A stretch of DNA of 6,410 nt, from the NCBI GenBank assembly GCA_015658495.1, contig DQOT01000208.1, positions 1 through 6,410 on the forward strand, read 5' to 3'. This DNA comes from Fidelibacterota bacterium. GTDB taxonomy: Bacteria > Fidelibacterota > Marinisomatia > Marinisomatales > UBA1611. Under the pieces are notes generated by a model. It saw nothing but the letters and a program-made list of their open reading frames with translations. It did not search any database and had not been told where the DNA came from. Below are positions 1 to 5,838 of the stretch, one piece after another. A program made the position numbers and the translations under genes. The stretch's first letter is position 1, and each line of letters begins with the position of its first letter.

Positions 1-270
1 AACACTTTAGGTTTAAATAAAAATGGGATGACCTTTTTAAAAAAGGAACTTGATGGCCTTGGCATTGAGCAAGTCCCCTCTGCCGCCAATTTTATTACAA
101 CGATCTGGGATTCCGAAGAAACAGTTTCCAAATTGACACGGGATCTATTAGAGAAAGGAGTTATTGTCCGGAAGCTCAGGGGCTTTGGCTGGCCAAATTG
201 TATCCGGATCTCTGTAGGATTGGAATCAGAAAATCAAAAATGTATTGAAAGTTTAAAGGAAATTTTATGA
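1..270 (+). CDS. HisC-like PLP aminotransferase, C-terminal end (5' partial)
   Basis: The frame is open from base 1 and gives 89 residues ending at TGA 268-270; the start and the PLP-lysine region lie outside the window. The fragment matches the small C-terminal domain of histidinol-phosphate aminotransferases (class I/II fold): an NFI segment at residues 30-32, GVIVRKL at 53-59, and PNCIRISVG at 65-73. In the last, Arg69 corresponds to the conserved arginine that holds the substrate carboxylate. The stop overlaps the hpd start in an ATGA, so the two are probably translationally coupled. Because the next gene consumes 4-hydroxyphenylpyruvate, I infer that this enzyme transaminates tyrosine (and perhaps phenylalanine) rather than, or as well as, histidinol phosphate. 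The family call is fairly secure; the substrate is inferred from context only. Confidence 0.8.
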   Translation, partial: NTLGLNKNGMTFLKKELDGLGIEQVPSAANFITTIWDSEETVSKLTRDLLEKGVIVRKLRGFGWPNCIRISVGLESENQKCIESLKEIL

Positions 271-1361
271 ATGAACACCCCTATTCAATTAAAGGGTTTA
301 ACCATTGCGAACTGTATGTGAGCAATGCCAAACAAACAGCCCATTATTATCGCACCACGATGGGATTCCAGCCTGTGGCCTATCGTGGATTAGAAACGGG
401 AAACCGGGACAGCGTCAGTTATGTTTTAAATCAGGATCGGATCAATCTGGTCATTACATCTCCCTTGAAAAAGAATACGGAGATCGGCGCTCATATTGAT
501 CGCCATGGCGATGGCATGAAAGATGTAGCATTCACGGTGGATGATTCTGAAATGGCCTGGAAAACATCTCTAGAACGGGGCGCAAAAAGCGCCATGGAAC
601 CCAAAGAGATCAAAGATGGTGATGGAGAAGCAGTGGTCTCTGCCATTAAAACATTCGGCGATACGATCCATACTTTTGTAGAAAGAAAAAATTATAACGG
701 TTCATTCCTGCCCGGGTTTGAGACCAATGATCTTGGACTCAAATCTGAATCCACGGGGCTGGTACATATTGATCATGTGGTTGGGAATCAGCCCGATGGC
801 GAAATGCAATCTGTCTGTGATTTTTATGAAAAGGTCTTCGGCTGGCACCGTTTCTGGAGTGTGGATGATAAAGATATTAATACAGAATATTCAGCCCTGC
901 GCTCCATTGTCATGGCCAATGATAATGAGATTGTAAAAATGCCAATCAACGAGCCAGCGGATGGACTCAAAAAATCCCAAATTCAGGAATATATCGATTA
1001 TTATGAAACTGGCGGGGTTCAGCATCTTGCCTTGTCCACGCGGGATATTATTTCTACAGTTCGCATGATGCGGGCCAACGGTGTAGATTTCTTGCCCACA
1101 CCCAGAATTTACTATGATACGTTGACTGATTGGATTGGCCCCATCGATGAAGATATTGAAACGCTTGCGGAATTGGGCATCCTGGTGGATGTGGATGAGA
1201 ACGGTTACATGCTCCAGATCTTTACCCAACCCTTGCAAGACCGCCCCACCCTTTTCTTTGAGGTCATCCAGAGAAAGGGCTCTAACAGTTTTGGGAAAGG
1301 AAACTTTAAAGCACTATTTGAATCAATTGAACGAGAACAAGATAAAAGAGGAAACCTGTAA
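267..1361 (+). CDS. hpd: 4-hydroxyphenylpyruvate dioxygenase
   Basis: This is a cytosolic non-heme iron enzyme that converts 4-hydroxyphenylpyruvate and O2 to homogentisate and CO2, the second step of tyrosine breakdown. At 364 residues it has the family's usual length. It carries two vicinal-oxygen-chelate halves: an N-terminal one (about residues 10-140) and a catalytic C-terminal one (about 165-345). The three Fe(II) ligands are visible as His170 (HIDHVVGNQ), His253 (GVQHLALS) and Glu332 (FFEVIQRKG). The 170/253 spacing equals that in the human enzyme (183/266). The family signature GKGNFKALFESIEREQ follows near the C terminus. The start ATG overlaps the upstream TGA and is preceded by AAAGGA at 255-260, six bases away. 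The stop abuts the next ATG. Function is confident. Confidence 0.97.
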   Translation: MNEHPYSIKGFNHCELYVSNAKQTAHYYRTTMGFQPVAYRGLETGNRDSVSYVLNQDRINLVITSPLKKNTEIGAHIDRHGDGMKDVAFTVDDSEMAWKTSLERGAKSAMEPKEIKDGDGEAVVSAIKTFGDTIHTFVERKNYNGSFLPGFETNDLGLKSESTGLVHIDHVVGNQPDGEMQSVCDFYEKVFGWHRFWSVDDKDINTEYSALRSIVMANDNEIVKMPINEPADGLKKSQIQEYIDYYETGGVQHLALSTRDIISTVRMMRANGVDFLPTPRIYYDTLTDWIGPIDEDIETLAELGILVDVDENGYMLQIFTQPLQDRPTLFFEVIQRKGSNSFGKGNFKALFESIEREQDKRGNL

Positions 1362-2348
1362 ATGAAATTTGTGACTTACACGCTGGACGGCGGTGCACAA
1401 CCGCGATTCGGATTTAAAAAAGATGAATACATTATTGATGTGATTCGTGCAGCCATTTGGGCCAATGAAAAAAACGGTGATTCCAGTTTTCTGGAAATTC
1501 CATCCACCTTGAAAAAAGCATTGAAAAATTGGGACACGAACTTTGCGAAATTGAAAAAATTGGATACGGCCTTACGGGAGATAAATATTCAATATCATAC
1601 CGATGGAGATAAACCTATTGCTGTATTGGAAGAGGATGTTCAGCTATTAGCTCCCGTCCCCAATCCACAATCATTCCGGGATTTTTACGCGTTTGAACAG
1701 CACGTTCGCGCCGCCCGGAAACTCCGGGGTGTGGATATGCATCCGGACTGGTTCAAAATTGCTATTTTCTATTTCTCAAATCCTGCGGCACTGTACGGAC
1801 ATGGCGAAGATATCCCTTATCCACGGGGAACAAATGAATTGGATTATGAATTAGAATTCGCAATTATTATCGCCAAGGGCGGTTCTGATATTAATCAGGA
1901 TGAAGCAGACAAATATATCGCCGGTTACACTATTTGTAATGACTGGTCAGCGAGAGATCTGCAGCGGGAAGAAATGGCCATGAGTCTTGGACCAGCAAAA
2001 GGAAAAGATTTTGCATCCAGTTTTGGTCCGTATATGGTGACGCCGGATGAATTAGAAGATGCATGGGATGATGATGGTAAACTCCAACTCCGCATGACCT
2101 GTCATGTAAATGGTAAACTCATTTCCGACGGCAACACCAATGACCTGTATCATCCATTCACAAAAATGATTGAACGGGCATCCATGAATGCGCAACTGCT
2201 CCCTGGTGATATTTTGGGTTCCGGAACAGTTGGCACCGGCTGCATCCTTGAACTCCGCCCGGAGAATGTGGGTGGATGGATCAAAAAAGGTGATGTGGTC
2301 CACATGGAAGTTGAACGATTGGGTGTTTTAGAAAATAAGATTGTGTAA
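1362..2348 (+). CDS. Fumarylacetoacetate hydrolase family protein (likely fumarylacetoacetase)
   Basis: It is predicted to cleave fumarylacetoacetate to fumarate and acetoacetate, the last step of the homogentisate pathway. At 328 residues it is shorter than the roughly 420-residue animal-type enzyme, as many bacterial members are. Recognisable active-site pieces, by comparison with mouse FAH, are DFYAFEQH (Asp107 metal ligand, His114 catalytic base), DYELE (Glu163 and Glu165, metal ligands), NDWSARD (Asp194, metal ligand), GKDF (Lys215) and the GSGTVGTGC loop at 286-294. The start follows the hpd stop with no gap; AGAGGA at 1347-1352 lies nine bases upstream. Position between hpd and hmgA supports fumarylacetoacetate as the substrate, although FAH-fold proteins also include other diketone hydrolases and decarboxylases. 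Confidence 0.9.
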   Translation: MKFVTYTLDGGAQPRFGFKKDEYIIDVIRAAIWANEKNGDSSFLEIPSTLKKALKNWDTNFAKLKKLDTALREINIQYHTDGDKPIAVLEEDVQLLAPVPNPQSFRDFYAFEQHVRAARKLRGVDMHPDWFKIAIFYFSNPAALYGHGEDIPYPRGTNELDYELEFAIIIAKGGSDINQDEADKYIAGYTICNDWSARDLQREEMAMSLGPAKGKDFASSFGPYMVTPDELEDAWDDDGKLQLRMTCHVNGKLISDGNTNDLYHPFTKMIERASMNAQLLPGDILGSGTVGTGCILELRPENVGGWIKKGDVVHMEVERLGVLENKIV

Positions 2349-2356
2349 AATCAGAC

Positions 2357-2423
2357 TTAAACACAAAGCGCACAAAGACCACGAAGAAGTTCCTTTGAGA
2401 ATTCTGTGATCTCTGTGTTTAAA
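2357..2423. repeat. Palindromic CACAAAG-type intergenic repeat, copy 1
   Basis: This fills most of the 88-base gap between the FAH-family gene and hmgA. The outer arms TTAAACACAAAG (2357-2368) and CTCTGTGTTTAA (2411-2422) are complementary at 11 of 12 positions. The left half is built from degenerate units, CACAAAGCG, CACAAAGAC and CACGAAGAA. Related copies lie at 5237-5301 and 5769-5838. It ends just upstream of the hmgA ribosome-binding site (AAAAGGAA, 2425-2432), so its hairpin could influence hmgA expression within the operon transcript. It is a REP- or MITE-like dispersed element; no coding content is seen. Confidence 0.75.
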
Positions 2424-2436
2424 TAAAAGGAACGAT

Positions 2437-3585
2437 ATGCCTTTTTACCAAAAACGGGGAGAAATCCCAAATAAGCGTCATATCCAATTCCGGGATAATT
2501 CCGGGAATCTCTATTGGGAAGAACTGATCAGCCGGGAAGGATTTAGCCACATGTATTCCAATGTGTACCACATTCATCCACCGACTGGTGTGGAAGCTGT
2601 GGGACAATTCAAAAAAAAGGAATTAATTGCAACTGACAAAACGCATCGCCATCATCATATCCGCACCGCCAATTTGGATTCTAATGGTGATGCTATTTCA
2701 TCCCGCATTCCACTTTTCTTTAATTCTGATGTTGTCATCTCCAAAGCTCATGTGAATGAATCCATGGATTCACTTTATAGAAACGGCAATGCGGACGAAG
2801 TTCTTTTTATCCATACGGGATCAGGAAAACTCAAATCCAATTTTGGGAATCTGGCGGTAACACCGGGCGACTATGTTGTGATTCCCCGGGGCGTCATTTG
2901 GCAAATCGATGTAAAAGAAGACATGCAAATTCTCGTAACCGAATCTTCCACCCCCATCGAAACTCCCACACGATACAGAAATAAATTTGGACAACTCCTA
3001 GAACATTCCCCTTTTTCAGAGCGAGATATTCGCACGCCGGACTTTGTTGGACCCGTGGATGATTCACCCATTGACGTGGAAGTGAAACTCCACCAGGGAA
3101 TCCAGATCTACGGTTATCAACACCATCCCTTTGATCTGGTGGGCTGGGACGGCTATTACTTCCCCTACATTTTCAACATTAATGATTTCATGCCTATCAC
3201 CGGCAAGATCCACCAACCACCACCGGTGCATCAAACATTCCAAGCCCACGGATTTGTGATTTGTTCATTTGTACCAAGATTGTTTGATTATCATGATGAA
3301 TCTGTACCGGCGCCCTATGCCCACAGCAATGTGGATTCCGATGAAATTATTTATTACGCTGAAGGCGAATTTATGAGTCGGAAAGACATTGAGTCGGAAT
3401 CAGTCTCCTATCATCCTATGGGATTACCCCATGGCCCCCAACCGGGTAAAATCGAAGAATCACTAGGTGCCAAAGAAACCAATGAATTGGCAGTCATGAT
3501 TGATACATTCAAACCCTTGAACATGACCGAAGCGGCCTTGACGGTGGATGATGAAGATTACCCCTATTCGTGGATTGAATCATGA
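2437..3585 (+). CDS. hmgA: Homogentisate 1,2-dioxygenase (short bacterial form)
   Basis: It opens the aromatic ring of homogentisate to maleylacetoacetate using Fe(II) and O2 in the cytosol. At 382 residues it is shorter than the roughly 430-445-residue classical enzyme. The N-terminal part has the family's YWEELISREGFSHMYSNVYH-type segment (residues 26-45). Two cupin regions follow, at about 115-170 and 290-340. Likely iron ligands, aligned with human His335/Glu341/His371, are His296 (PYAHSN), Glu303 (SDEIIYY) and His332 (LPHGPQPG); the 36-residue His-His spacing is identical. His259 (KIHQPPP) probably matches human His292. One extra residue lies between His296 and Glu303. AGGA at 2428-2431 sits five bases before the ATG. 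The stop overlaps the next gene in ATGA. Sequence and operon context both support the call. Confidence 0.9.
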   Translation: MPFYQKRGEIPNKRHIQFRDNSGNLYWEELISREGFSHMYSNVYHIHPPTGVEAVGQFKKKELIATDKTHRHHHIRTANLDSNGDAISSRIPLFFNSDVVISKAHVNESMDSLYRNGNADEVLFIHTGSGKLKSNFGNLAVTPGDYVVIPRGVIWQIDVKEDMQILVTESSTPIETPTRYRNKFGQLLEHSPFSERDIRTPDFVGPVDDSPIDVEVKLHQGIQIYGYQHHPFDLVGWDGYYFPYIFNINDFMPITGKIHQPPPVHQTFQAHGFVICSFVPRLFDYHDESVPAPYAHSNVDSDEIIYYAEGEFMSRKDIESESVSYHPMGLPHGPQPGKIEESLGAKETNELAVMIDTFKPLNMTEAALTVDDEDYPYSWIES

Positions 3586-4205
3586 TCTTTGATCCAAATA
3601 AAATTCCGTTTCAGGAAACCCATAAACTCATGATCGGGTCCATTGTTCCCCGACCCATTGCCTTTGTGTCCACCCGTTCCAAAGATGGAAAACATAATGT
3701 GGCCCCATTCTCTTATTTTAATGGCGTTTGCTCCAAACCACCCACCATCATGTTTGCTCCGGGGCGGCGAGGCTGGGACGGCGAAGAAAAGGATACGCTT
3801 ATTAACATCCGGGATACGGAGGAATTTGTTGTGAATATTGTATCCGAACCTTTTGGAGAGAAGATGGTCATGTGTTCCACTGATTTTGATTTTGGCGTGG
3901 ATGAATTTGAAGTAGCCGGACTTACACCAGTAGCCTCCCAAAAGATTGCGCCACCACGGGTTGGGGAAGCCAAAGTCAGCTTTGAATGTAAACTGAACCG
4001 GATCGTAGAAATTGGCGATGGGTCTGCTGGCAGTGGATTTGTGGTGATCGGCACTATTGTCCTCTTTCATATTGATGATAATGTGTATGACAATGGGAGA
4101 ATATTATTGGATAAACTTCAGCCTTTGGGAAGATTGGCCGGGAACTGGTACACACGGACAACTGATACCTTGAAAATTATTCGGAAGATTAAGCCGGATA
4201 AATAA
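3582..4205 (+). CDS. Flavin reductase-like FMN-binding split-barrel protein
   Basis: The protein has 207 residues with the fold signature of the flavin reductase-like (DIM6/NTAB) family. The pattern is IVPRPIAFVSTRSKDG (21-36), NVAPFSYFNGVCSKPP (39-54), KDTLINIRDTEEFVVNI (70-86), a VDEFEVAGLT segment (106-115), a VSFECKL strand (132-138), and PLGRLAGNWY near the C terminus (181-190). Members bind FMN as dimers; some reduce free flavin with NAD(P)H, while others have unknown roles. No partner monooxygenase is visible here. The start lies in an ATGA overlap with hmgA and lacks a convincing Shine-Dalgarno site, so expression probably depends on coupling to hmgA. It is the last gene of the tyrosine operon seen here. 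Its exact reaction is unknown. Confidence 0.85.
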   Translation: MIFDPNKIPFQETHKLMIGSIVPRPIAFVSTRSKDGKHNVAPFSYFNGVCSKPPTIMFAPGRRGWDGEEKDTLINIRDTEEFVVNIVSEPFGEKMVMCSTDFDFGVDEFEVAGLTPVASQKIAPPRVGEAKVSFECKLNRIVEIGDGSAGSGFVVIGTIVLFHIDDNVYDNGRILLDKLQPLGRLAGNWYTRTTDTLKIIRKIKPDK

Positions 4206-4211
4206 TTTTTA

Positions 4212-4306
4212 TGTCACCCCGAGTTCAACGAAGGGTAAACACATGCTTCCCCGCCTGCACGCCCCGGCGCATAAACCGGTCGGGCAGAGATAAACTCAGA
4301 ATGACA
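4212..4306. repeat. GC-rich palindromic intergenic element (TGTCA...TGACA ends)
   Basis: The terminal arms TGTCACCCCGAGTT (4212-4225) and AACTCAGAATGACA (4293-4306) are complementary at 11 of 14 positions. The three exceptions become G.U pairs in a minus-strand transcript, so the hairpin is stronger in RNA read from that strand. The core (about 4248-4287) is much richer in G+C than its surroundings and contains a small inner palindrome, CGCCCCGGCG. It occupies nearly all of the gap between the flavin reductase gene and the next ORF. It looks like a REP- or MITE-type element and may act as a terminator for the tyrosine operon. No second copy is in the window. Confidence 0.65.
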
Positions 4307-4316
4307 GAATCAAAAT

Positions 4317-5240
4317 ATGAATCCAGACCTTAAAAAAAGAATCTACCAAGCCCAATGCATCGGGAATGTTGAACCCATCGAATATATGATTCCCTATCCC
4401 AGCACACGCTCCCTCATTGAGGGACAAAATATCAAATTCGCTGAACAGGTCATCTTTGAAAAGTCCAGTATTACCAACCTGAATTTTTATGAACTGGTTC
4501 AACAAACAGCTCACTGGTTAGATAGTATCGGGCTCAAACCCAAAGAGCGAATCATTCTATCTGAATTGGAATTCCCCCAAACGGAGGTCCTGCTTTTTGG
4601 GATTTGGCATTTAGGCGCTATTGCGGTCATTCCTGCAAATGAATCTTTAGATTCTGTAAAAACAATTTGTGAAACAAATCTTATGGTTAAAAAAGGGAGT
4701 GATCTTTTTGAGGCCATCAAGGATTACCCAACATCCTTCAACCCAAAATACAAACCACTTTTGGATGATGAAGCGTTGGTCACTTTTGAGAAAGGCGTGG
4801 GAATTCGGCTCTCCCATTATAATTTATTGGTCAATACAAATAGTGTTCAGAAGGCTATCGATCTGCGAAGCAGAACTCGGTTTTCTTGTGATCTGAAACC
4901 AAAGTCATCTGCCTGGGCTGTTTTGAAAGCGATACTTCCCATTTATTGTGGATGCATTTATGATGAAGAGAATCCTGAAATAAGGATCAGTGATTCCAAC
5001 GGCGATTTTATTTTAAGAAATGACTTGGAAAACCTGTCTGAATTTGGAGAAAATGAATTAGCGATCTGCCCGGAGAATGCAGCCATTTTAATAAAGGGAC
5101 GGAAACCGCTTCACCTCACAGAATTACATGTCAAAGAAAAAGGATTGGAGATTCACGGCCATTCAGTCATGATGGGATATTTGGATGATGAACTGAATGA
5201 GAAAAGGTTTTACGACCATGCTCTTCATTTAAATATTTAA
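4317..5240 (+). CDS. Degenerate, shortened AMP-binding (ANL superfamily) homologue
   Basis: The ORF has 307 residues. Residues 56-106 (NFYELVQQTAHWLDSIGLKP... to GIWHLGAIAVIP) resemble the N-terminal part of acyl-CoA/AMP-forming synthetases. SHYNLLVN (166-173) matches the segment that normally follows the P-loop-like TSGTTGKPKG motif. RFSCDLKPKSSAWAVLKAIL (188-207) resembles the next core motif. GHSVMMGYLDD (281-291) resembles the segment before the TGD motif. The glycine-rich ATP loop itself is replaced by TFEKGVGIR, about 130 or more residues of the core are absent, and the protein stops before the TGD motif and the whole C-terminal lid. Adenylation activity is therefore unlikely. It has no clear Shine-Dalgarno site, and its stop lies inside a repeat. 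It is either a decayed remnant or a pseudoenzyme; the family link is moderate. Confidence 0.55.
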   Translation: MNPDLKKRIYQAQCIGNVEPIEYMIPYPSTRSLIEGQNIKFAEQVIFEKSSITNLNFYELVQQTAHWLDSIGLKPKERIILSELEFPQTEVLLFGIWHLGAIAVIPANESLDSVKTICETNLMVKKGSDLFEAIKDYPTSFNPKYKPLLDDEALVTFEKGVGIRLSHYNLLVNTNSVQKAIDLRSRTRFSCDLKPKSSAWAVLKAILPIYCGCIYDEENPEIRISDSNGDFILRNDLENLSEFGENELAICPENAAILIKGRKPLHLTELHVKEKGLEIHGHSVMMGYLDDELNEKRFYDHALHLNI

Positions 5241-5301
5241 ACACCGAGAACACAAAGGACTCCAAGGAAAATTTTTGTGATCTCAGTATCCTTTGTGTTT
5301 A
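5237..5301. repeat. Palindromic CACAAAG-type repeat, copy 2, between convergent genes
   Basis: The left end TTAAACACCGAG and the right end ATCCTTTGTGTTTA form an imperfect inverted repeat, and the interior has CACAAAGGACTCCAAGG and TTTGTGATCTC like copy 1. It spans the whole 58-base gap between two convergent genes. It also supplies the TAA of the plus-strand ORF (5238-5240) and the TAA of the minus-strand peroxiredoxin (5299-5301). As a symmetrical hairpin between converging genes it may serve as a bidirectional terminator, though no clear U-tract is present. Confidence 0.75.
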
Positions 5302-5754
5302 GCTGATATCTGCTAACACTTCCTGTGCGTGTTCTTTCGGTTTCACTTTTTCATACGCCTTTTCAATTATTCCATTTTCATCGATCAAATAGGAGTACCG
5401 GAAAATGCCTTCATATTCCTTACCCATAAATTTCTTTTTACCCCAAGCTTCGTAAGTTTTGATGATCGTCTTTTCGGGGTCCGATAATACCGGATATTGA
5501 AATCCCTGTTTCTCGCAAAAGTTATTTTGGGCTTTCACCGAATCTGCACTCATGCCAAGAATGACTGTATTTTTATTTTGAAAATTTTGAAACTCATCCC
5601 GGAGCTTCTGACCTTCAATCGTTCAGCCCGGTGTGCTGGCTTTTGGATAAAACCAGAGTAATACTTTTTGCCCTTCAAAATCACTTAGACTCATAGAATT
5701 CCCATCCTGATCATCAAGTGTAAATGCCGGTGCTTTTGTTCCTTCTTTTAACAT
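5299..5754 (-). CDS. bcp: Selenocysteine-containing Bcp/PrxQ-type peroxiredoxin (in-frame UGA = Sec44)
   Basis: This thiol-dependent peroxidase would reduce H2O2 and organic hydroperoxides in the cytosol. Reading from ATG 5754-5752 gives 151 residues, close to E. coli Bcp (156), with a single in-frame TGA at codon 44 (5623-5625). The surrounding motif is [13 protein letters not shown], against FYPKAMTPGCT in E. coli Bcp, so UGA stands exactly at the peroxidatic cysteine of the PxxxTxxC motif. Sequence after the UGA is conserved, not decayed: LRDEF (51-55), YPVLSD (87-92), GKEYEGIFR with the active-site Arg119, and [17 protein letters not shown]. Cys80 is the likely resolving residue; the position of the usual nearby cysteine (E. 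coli Cys50) is Gln49. A SECIS-like hairpin follows the UGA. A well-placed AAGGAG supports the start. The alternative is a nonsense mutation or sequencing error. Confidence 0.88.
5580..5616 (-). promoter_or_regulatory. Candidate bacterial SECIS element for UGA 44 of the peroxiredoxin
   Basis: The hairpin begins six bases after the in-frame UGA, within the coding region. The lower stem is GAAGGT (5616-5611) with ATTTTC (5585-5580), six pairs including two G.U. An internal loop of CA against AAA follows. The upper stem is GAAGCTC (5608-5602) with GAGTTTC (5595-5589), seven pairs including one G.U. The apical loop is CGGGAT. There are 21 bases between the UGA and the apical loop, and a G lies in the first two loop positions; both fit the general description of bacterial SECIS elements read by SelB. 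Folding was done by hand. Confidence 0.7.
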
Positions 5755-5759
5755 AATAT

Positions 5760-5765
5760 CTCCTT
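5760..5765 (-). promoter_or_regulatory. Shine-Dalgarno site of the selenoprotein gene
   Basis: On the minus strand AAGGAG stands five bases before ATG 5754-5752. It decides the start: translation begins well upstream of the in-frame UGA. The later ATG at codon 68 (5553-5551) is preceded by coding sequence rather than by a comparable site. Confidence 0.8.
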
Positions 5766-5768
5766 TTC

Positions 5769-5838
5769 TAAACATACCGTACACAAAGTACTCAAAGAAA
5801 TTACTTCGTGATTTTCGTGTACTTGGTGTTAAAGTTTA
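5769..5838. repeat. Palindromic CACAAAG-type repeat, copy 3
   Basis: Outer ends TAAAC (5769-5773) and GTTTA (5834-5838) enclose imperfect arms containing GTACACAAAGTACTCAAAG on the left and CGTGATTTTCGTGTACTTGG on the right, which are largely complementary. The general pattern matches copies 1 and 2. It lies between the Nudix gene and the peroxiredoxin and contains the Nudix stop codon (5829-5831). Since it ends just upstream of the peroxiredoxin ribosome-binding site, it forms part of that gene's leader if the two are co-transcribed. Confidence 0.7.

Noticed and set aside
891..1238. Minus-strand 115-codon open frame opposite hpd
   Set aside because: Antisense to conserved hpd coding sequence with no family features of its own.
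268..3585. Genome-wide reassignment of UGA to a sense codon
   Set aside because: TGA closes the aminotransferase (268-270) and hmgA (3583-3585) at positions expected for those families, and other genes have no internal TGA.
3564..4070. Minus-strand 168-codon open frame opposite the flavin reductase gene
   Set aside because: No recognisable family and it lies wholly opposite a well-supported gene and the end of hmgA; an antisense shadow.
5299..5553. Stand-alone 84-residue protein starting at the ATG of 5553
   Set aside because: It is only the C-terminal part of a Bcp-type protein; the missing N-terminal half is present in the same frame upstream with a good ribosome-binding site.
5623..5625. 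In-frame TGA read as a nonsense mutation making the peroxiredoxin a pseudogene
   Set aside because: It falls exactly on the catalytic cysteine codon, the rest of the protein is intact, and a SECIS-like hairpin follows. A TGC/TGT-to-TGA error remains possible but less likely.
2357..5838. CACAAAG repeats as a CRISPR array or tRNA cluster
   Set aside because: Copies are far apart, separated by genes, imperfect and self-complementary; there are no regular spacers and no cloverleaf.
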